Source: Rhineura floridana
Lineage: Eukaryota > Chordata > Lepidosauria > Squamata > Rhineuridae
Length of the DNA: 64,000 bases
Direction: 5' to 3'
Assembly (NCBI RefSeq): GCF_030035675.1
Contig: NC_084482.1
Coordinates: 74,685,120 to 74,749,119 of the forward strand
This document shows positions 58,046 through 64,000 of the stretch, in pieces. A model generated the notes under the pieces. The model was given only the letters and a program-made list of their open reading frames with translations. It was not told the DNA's origin and searched no databases. Position 1 is the stretch's first letter, and every line of letters starts with the position of its first letter. The position numbers and the translations under genes were made by a program.

Positions 58046-61000
58046 AAAACTTCTCTACTCTTATATCTGGTACTTCACATTCTGGTGAGAACTATGGATA
58101 GCTAAGAATCCCCTCGGCACCTAGTAAGGAAGGGAAAAATAACAAGGACAAGAGCTTGCATTTGTTTGGGCTACAATAATTCCAAGAGACTCTGTAACTT
58201 GGAGGAAAAACAGAGCAAATATCTCTTGCTCAGGCACATGTCGGAATACTTCATAAGCGGCTGTACACTTACTGTGATTTCACAGGAATTCAGAAAAGCC
58301 ATAGATTGTGACAGGTAGTTGCAGAATTTAGCTTCTTAAGAATACCTGCTTTCATTTTCAGAATGAAAATCAGCTTCATAGACCTTATGGTTGAGGAAAA
58401 TATGCTTAAAATCTGAGCTGCCAGAGGAGTTGCTGAATAAGACGGCCAATTGTCAGAGGGCAGGGCCACAGAACCACTCAACACAAGTCCTTGCTCCTCC
58501 TTTTGCAAAATAAATGATAAGAAATGAAAGGAATTGCAGAATATAGTAGGCAAAACAAGGGAAGTCATGCAAATTTACTTGTATAATTTACACAAACATC
58601 TCATTTTGACTTTTATTGATGCAACATTTGGGTTACTTTGGCACAGAATTCTGGTTTATTGGATTTGTTTAAACTACACAATATGTATCACCCTAGAGGG
58701 AGGGTTTACTGAGAAGGTATTCCAGGGGTTTGAGGGAGAGGAAAGTCTGAGCAGATTTTAAAATAAAATAAAATGGTACAACTGTTCCAGGATTGTAGTT
58801 CTTCAGAATGTAGATGAGAGATTGCAGGTTTGAGTGTTCCCTCATCAAAATCTCTCAGGCATGTGGAAAAGGTGGCAATAGCAAGGGTAAATGAGCTTTC
58901 TTCCTGTCATCATAGAGGACTGTACCATGTGTTCTTTGAATGTTACAATCAAGTCTTATAAGACAACTCTGACCTCATCTAAGTATGTGCTTGCCTGGCA
59001 CAAAGGTGTATGTGTCTCTGGGATGTGGGGCAGGACATTTTATTTTTTAGAGTAGTATCTTGTTCTTCCACTAGATGGTCTTCGAAGTGCTTTGCAGTAA
59101 AAACAAACATGCAGTTTTAAAAGGGGATGCATCACTTATAGATGAAGATTATCTGGGAGTTTTCCTCGACCTTCATGCTGACATTTTTTCATCGGCAGAA
59201 AAGTGTATGGAATTAAAGTGTGCTTATGCAAATGCTGATCAAGGTACCAAATTCCAAACTGCAAAAAGGCACATGTGCAGTTAACGTGACTTGGGAGAGA
59301 GTGAAAAATGGAAGGATACTTTCTAGTCCAGTGTTGCTAATATGAGCAAGAAAAAAAGCTGCAAATAATCACAGTGCACAAGATGTCCCATTTAAAAAAA
59401 TAATAATAACAAAGAAGAATTGTGCCAGATCCTGGGAGAGAAGAAATACTGCAAAGATGCCTTCTTTCTTCAATGTCGTGTGCAAAAGCAACGGGCATGC
59501 ACAGCAGTGAGCCATAATGGGCCACAACCCTGGCTGTGGGATCTGTGCTACTCCTGCATAACTGCATCCCTGTTCTCCACTTTCTCTGGTCAGTGTTGTA
59601 AGGATTCAACTTCCACATAACCTGTAATACTTAGTTTGTCTTGTCTTGTGCCAATTAAGAACTGGTAGAGATCCTTTTCTGCCCTTTGTTGCTGGTGTGT
59701 GGGTGATTTGATAGCCTTCACTACTTTACTGTAGTGTTACTGATGTAAAGGTACCACATTTCTCTTTATTTTATGTTTCCAAAATATGGAGGAGAGGCCA
59801 GTTGTTTGTTGGTTGCCCCAATTGCCTGTGGTGCATCCTGAAATTGCTTTGCACCCAGCAGAGTCTAATCAAGTCTGCCTACTGCTTTCTGCATACCATC
59901 TGAAGGCTTGCAAACTGTGACCCTGTGGGCTCCAACATCATGCCCAGCTATCTCCTCCCCTCCCTGCAGTTTGATTGAACATCCAGCCATCCCCTATTGT
60001 GATATTTTGATTGGTCCTAATAAAGGCATTACCCTAATATGGTTCTGGGGAGTCCCCCCCCCAAAAAAAATTCACATGGAAGTAAAGATATAGGATGGCA
60101 GGTGACAAACCGGGAGGGGGGTCGTGTAACACTCCCCATCACTCCCTTCAGCTGTGGCCTGTATTCCGGTATTGCCAGTGAATACAGGAACTTTGTTAGG
60201 AAGTGGTTTGTTTGCTCACAGGCTGGAACAGCCGTTTGAATCAAGAGGCAGGAAATGAGGGTGTAGCCAGCACACAGTTCTGAGCAGACGGTTGGCCTAG
60301 TGTACCTCTCCTGGGGCTTGGGATGTCTCTTTCGGAGCCAGATACAAACCCTGAGCATGACCAGGAGGTACTTTTTTGGTGGTGGGGGGTATCAGAAGGT
60401 TCTCTTCTCACCCCCTTCTCTTTTTTTAAAGAATTAACTGAACAACTGGGGAGGAAGGGCAGTGTATATATGGAAAATTTATAGTAGCTAAGGGATGTAT
60501 ACCTTAAATTAGTAGAGCAGTATACCTTACACTAGTGGGAAAGGGGGGGCAGGAATCCTAGCCTAGGCTTGGGGAACACGGCGGTGTGAGTGTGAGATGT
60601 ACATGTGTCATGAATGTAACTTGGGAACTGCATTGCCTTATCTACAAGTGACACTGCATGTTACAGTATACTCTGCTGTTCATATGTGTGCATGTGTATT
60701 GTAGATTATAGTGGTGTGCACCCATTCCTCTGCACATCATAGAGAGGGGCTACATTTAGACACAAAGGCAGAAAGCATAACTCTGTACAAGAAGCAGGAA
60801 ATGTTACACCTGTGAGGCATATGTCAGCAATGGGTCTGAGGGAACAGGGCCTTATGGGCCTAAGCGTACGTTGCAAGCAGCAAGAGCATATGTAGATGAA
60901 TGTGTGAGCAGTAAAGCATGTGTTTGAGGAAGAGGCTTGGTATCTTAGGTGCTGGAGAAAGGACAGACTACAGTACTTACTCTATAAAATGTCTGAGACC

Positions 61001-62984
61001 AAGAACCAACAGTGACAGATGTATAATACTGTGTGTGTATGTTAGTGAGAGAACGAGAGCAAGATGCATATAAAAGCTGGTAGAGGCCATAACTTGTCCA
61101 TAGGCTGGGATGATGGTTTAGTACAACATATACTAATGTGACTATCATACACAAAATGTTTGGAACGCCAGACCTTATTGAATAGATTATATGCAGTTTC
61201 ATGTAGTGCTTTGAAACTGGGGTCTTGCTCAGAATCTTTTATGCTCCAGCTTTCCCATCCCAGCTTGTTTATCTCAATCCAATATTCGACATCAGTGTGC
61301 TGTCTTTTCCTACTCTTTTCGGGTTCATTCTATTTCTGCAAGCATGCAACTAACGGTAGGAAATTGAAGGATATGCTGGAGGCATACTTGCCCCCTCTCT
61401 TTGGCAGTTCATCTTTCAGTTTGCAGACTCCACAGGCTTTGGGCATTGTTCCTAGAGTAGCAAGGGAACCTGTTATGCACTCATCTGTCTCTGTTGTACT
61501 CCCCCAGGCCTCTTGCTTAATTCCCTCCAGTAATTTTATGAGGATTACTTCCTTACAGGATGGCTTGTGTGAATGACTCTTAACTATAATTTGCCAAATT
61601 CACACCTGGGCTTGTATCTTGTAGTTGGGGCACTGAAGCAGGGACATTTTCTGACTGTGCCAGAAAGAGTCTGCCAGCCTGTATTGCCGATTCCAGGTTG
61701 GCACCAGTCAGACTGTTATTACTGAGAGGGTGCTTCTAATTTTTGCTCAGTCCCTTAGTTATAATCCCCCACTACAGAAGCAAAGCTTAAGTACATGCAA
61801 TTGCATTTTGTGCATATCCTTCCTCTTTAATTGTTTGTCTATCCTTTCCCCTTCTCCAGTTGTGTTCCCAATCTGTCAAAGCAAAGATTGCAATCTCCTC
61901 AGGACGCAAACCTGTTTTCTTTTGCTTACATTACTTTTGAAAAGCATTTCATGTTGATCATACTATAGCAAAAGGCTTTGCAATTCTTATTTTGTTTGCA
62001 ACAATTGCATGACTAGTCACAATTTATATACACTTTGCAGACACGCTTGTCCATGGACATGACTGAGCCAGGGGTTTTGGCTCAGGACAAAAGCTCACAC
62101 TAGAACTCAAGGAGGACTTGACATATTTAGGCTGCAGCCTAAAGCGTGCATACTTCAAAGTGGTATAGTTATGATTGGGCTGTAAAATGAAATTTAGCAG
62201 TACCCCACAGCCTGCCCAAGGAGCTTGACAGCACTACACAGCAAAGAAATGGATACTCTCTTTCCTTCAGCGGACAGATGGTGGAAACCTGGAGATGCTC
62301 TTGCACTTTCATCCAAGGAGAAGCACCATGCTGGGCAGCTAGATTTTCACTACAGCCTGGACTGTCCTGCATATCGGCAAGGGTGTGTGTGTTCTACAGT
62401 CCACTTACTGGGAACAGTTGTGAGAGCCAAAGGCTTGGGAATCATATCAGCCGTATTACTGAAATGAAAGCGAGGTCACAAGAGAGTTCTTAAGCCCAGC
62501 CTTCTTAGTGTTGCAAACAAAGAAGCTGGCAGTTACCATTGGTTTGAACGTCCTAATGAGTTCCATATCCTCCAGGCTGGAGTTTGATATATACTGGTTT
62601 GAGCAAGGTGCATGTGAGAAAAGCCAGAGTTTTTATTTTTTCCCCTAGTTTGTTGTTTTTTGTGATGGTGGTGATGGGAGGAGCTCCTTGTCTGAGCCTG
62701 AAATTACTGACTGTAGTTCTAAGGATAGAGTGCAGTCCTGTGATTACTACCAGAAAGGAAGAGGTTGCACCCAGGACTTATGCACTCTTTTCTTGGACTG
62801 TTTATCATTCCTATTTCAGTGACAGGTTTTCTGTTGCTGTAATTTCTTTCTCTTTTCCCTTCTTCCTCACCCCCAGTTAAGTGTAGTTTCTTTCTTTCTC
62901 TTTAAAGAAGCATTTCTTTGAAGTGTCTAGCAATATGAGAGCATTTTTATTGCTAGCTGGATGTTATTTTAACTACTGTCCTGG
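58046..62984. other. Intron 1, mostly unrecognised
   Basis: Frames such as 59075-59284 (69 codons) and 61160-61576 (138 codons, no ATG at its recorded start context) lack domains, conserved motifs or convincing splice flanks. No repeat family assigned with confidence. Confidence 0.35.
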
Positions 62985-63048
62985 GGCTCAGTTGAGAGGA
63001 ATGGCGGTATATAAATAAAATTATTAATAACAATAAACAACATTTATA
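62985..63048 (+). mobile_element. LINE 3'-tail fragment
   Basis: GGGGCTCAGTTGAGAGGAAT and GGCGGTATATAAATAAAATT are a short L2-like LINE terminus. Confidence 0.5.
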
Positions 63049-63054
63049 TATTGC

Positions 63055-63190
63055 TCACAAATATTACCAATAATTATTTGACCATCCCTGCAGAGTAGAT
63101 CAGTATTATTTTATCTATATTTGCAGATAGGTAGCTGAGAGAATAGTGTCTTGCCTAAGGCCACCAAGAGGGCAGGGTGGATTTAACTTA
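63055..63190 (-). mobile_element. MIR SINE fragment
   Basis: TATTTGCAGATAGGTAGCTG, then GAGAATAGTGTCTTGCCTAA and GGCCACCAAGAG, is the reverse complement of the MIR core (usually ...CTTGGGCAAGTTACTTAACC...). It is old and diverged. Confidence 0.5.
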
Positions 63191-63799
63191 AACAATTGAG
63201 TTAATATTTAAGCCAACTTCAATAATTGATTTTAAACCACCAAGAAAAAGACCAGTGTTAAAATACTGATTTTAAATTGTTCATCATCTTGCAATGCATG
63301 TGTCACTTGCATACTAATAAGTTGCTATAGCAATTATAATAGTTTGCATCTAAATAGAACCTTTATACTGCCTAGTAGCATAATCCACATCCGTTGTCAT
63401 TGATGTAACCTATCTGCTTAGAAACAGACTTCTGTTTGGCTCATTGTATGCACCTGCAAGGATAGTAAGCAACATGCACAGGATTGTGTTGTAAGCATCC
63501 AGAACTTCCAGCAGCAAGAGCTGGTAGTAATTGTACAAAATAATGTTTTTCCATTAGATGGAAAGCAAATGCCCATGCTGTTTAGTTGATATGAATATTT
63601 ATGACTAAGTTGAGATCTGAACAGACTGCAGAACTTAGGTGGTAGGAGGGCATAAAGTAGGAGAATATAAGGTCACCCATATGGGCTCTGTGGATGATCC
63701 TAGTGATATTCAGAATAGTACCCACTGAATTGTAGTCTGTGATCTGCTAACCTGATGCTAGTGCCTGTAACCATCTTCTTGCCATGATTTCCCTTGCAG
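63191..63799. other. End of intron 1
   Basis: No repeat recognised. The acceptor pyrimidine tract TTTCCCTTGCAG closes the intron at 63799. Confidence 0.5.
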
Positions 63800-64000
63800 A
63801 GTGATCCAGACAACTGGTCAGTGCTGGACCAGCTGGGCCTGGACCAGAGCTCAGATTTCTCAGACACCAGCGTGCAGCAGAAGTTGGATGAAGAAAAGGA
63901 GAAAATTAAGCGTGAGATCCGCAAAGAGTTGAAGATAAAGGAGGGAGCAGAAAACTTGCGCAAGGCCACCACAGACCGTAAGAACCTCTCCAATGTGGAG
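63800..64000 (+). CDS. PKN1: PKN1 coding exon 2 (residues 8-74, continues past the window)
   Basis: The 67 codons start [14 protein letters not shown] in phase 0 after the acceptor AG at 63799. They run through [14 protein letters not shown] and [17 protein letters not shown] to [11 protein letters not shown]. The second half is the first helix of the first HR1 (REM) domain, an antiparallel coiled coil that binds GTP-bound RhoA and relieves autoinhibition of the kinase. Human PKN1 reads SEPRSWSLLEQLGL, then [17 protein letters not shown] (from memory). PKN2 lacks the WSxLxQLGL lead-in, although [12 protein letters not shown] resembles PKN2, so the paralogue call rests on that lead-in and the seven-codon exon 1. 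No stop is present. The exon continues, and the C2-like and kinase domains lie outside the window. Confidence 0.9.

Larger units (their letters stand above)
14684..63799 (+). other. PKN1: PKN1 intron 1 (49,116 bp)
   Basis: The donor is CAG/GTAAAAC at 14684. The acceptor is TTTCCCTTGCAG ending at 63799, preceded by a modest pyrimidine tract. The intron is phase 0. It carries most of the repeats listed below and no other frame that I can support as an exon. Alternative internal first exons are possible but I see none. Confidence 0.8.

Noticed and set aside
59075-59284. 69-codon frame as an alternative PKN1 exon
   Set aside because: Its sequence has no similarity to PKN proteins and no clear acceptor or donor at suitable places.
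61160-61576. 138-codon open frame as a host exon or gene
   Set aside because: No recognisable domain, no convincing splice flanks or start context, and it lies in an otherwise bare stretch of intron.

Overview
The window is vertebrate DNA, most likely from a squamate reptile (lizard or snake). The evidence is the repeat content: a full-length BovB (RTE) LINE, tRNA-derived SINEs that carry the BovB 3' tail, a Sauria-type SINE, CR1 and L2-like LINE 3' ends, an L1-type ORF1 element, and many short hAT-like palindromic elements with 8-bp target duplications. I cannot name the species.

Only one host gene can be supported. A CpG island (about 13530-15000) holds a first coding exon of seven codons (14663-14683, MANESLQ). 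A second exon (63800 to the window end, starting [14 protein letters not shown]) continues it in the same phase and encodes the start of the first HR1/REM Rho-binding coiled coil. Together they match the amino end of protein kinase N1 (PKN1; human begins MASDAVQ then SEPRSWSLLEQLGL, from memory). The gene reads on the + strand. Its first intron is 49,116 bp, fills most of the window, and shows no other exon that I can support.

Layout: 1-13.5 kb is the upstream flank, with a near-perfect 283-bp palindromic hAT-like element (1326-1608), an L2-like LINE, a CR1 split by a 588-bp insertion, a second palindrome (6276-6391), a BovB scrap and a BovB-tailed SINE. 13.5-15 kb is the promoter island and exon 1. 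In intron 1, 18.67-23.14 kb is a nested stack: an old palindromic element holds a 181-bp hAT element, which holds a second hAT-like element (18910-23042), which holds an L1-like element with only ORF1, flanked by a 52-bp exact duplication. 29.5-37.2 kb is LINE and SINE dense, with the complete BovB (32325-35561, 11-bp target duplication). 44.2-47.4 kb holds a second, inverted BovB cut by a 324-bp hAT element, itself cut by a LINE tail. 49.2-49.95 kb is an LTR with a tRNA-Leu primer site. 53.6-58 kb holds palindromes, a 180-bp-period tandem array and a 274-bp inverted repeat with an 800-bp loop.

The elements interact in a familiar way: BovB supplies the machinery, and SINEs with its tail use it. 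Several inverted repeats lie inside one transcribed intron, so the PKN1 pre-mRNA probably carries long double-stranded hairpins. I found no operon-like, CRISPR or otherwise new protein system. The most unusual structures are the nested stack, the 52-bp duplication and the arm-perfect palindromes.
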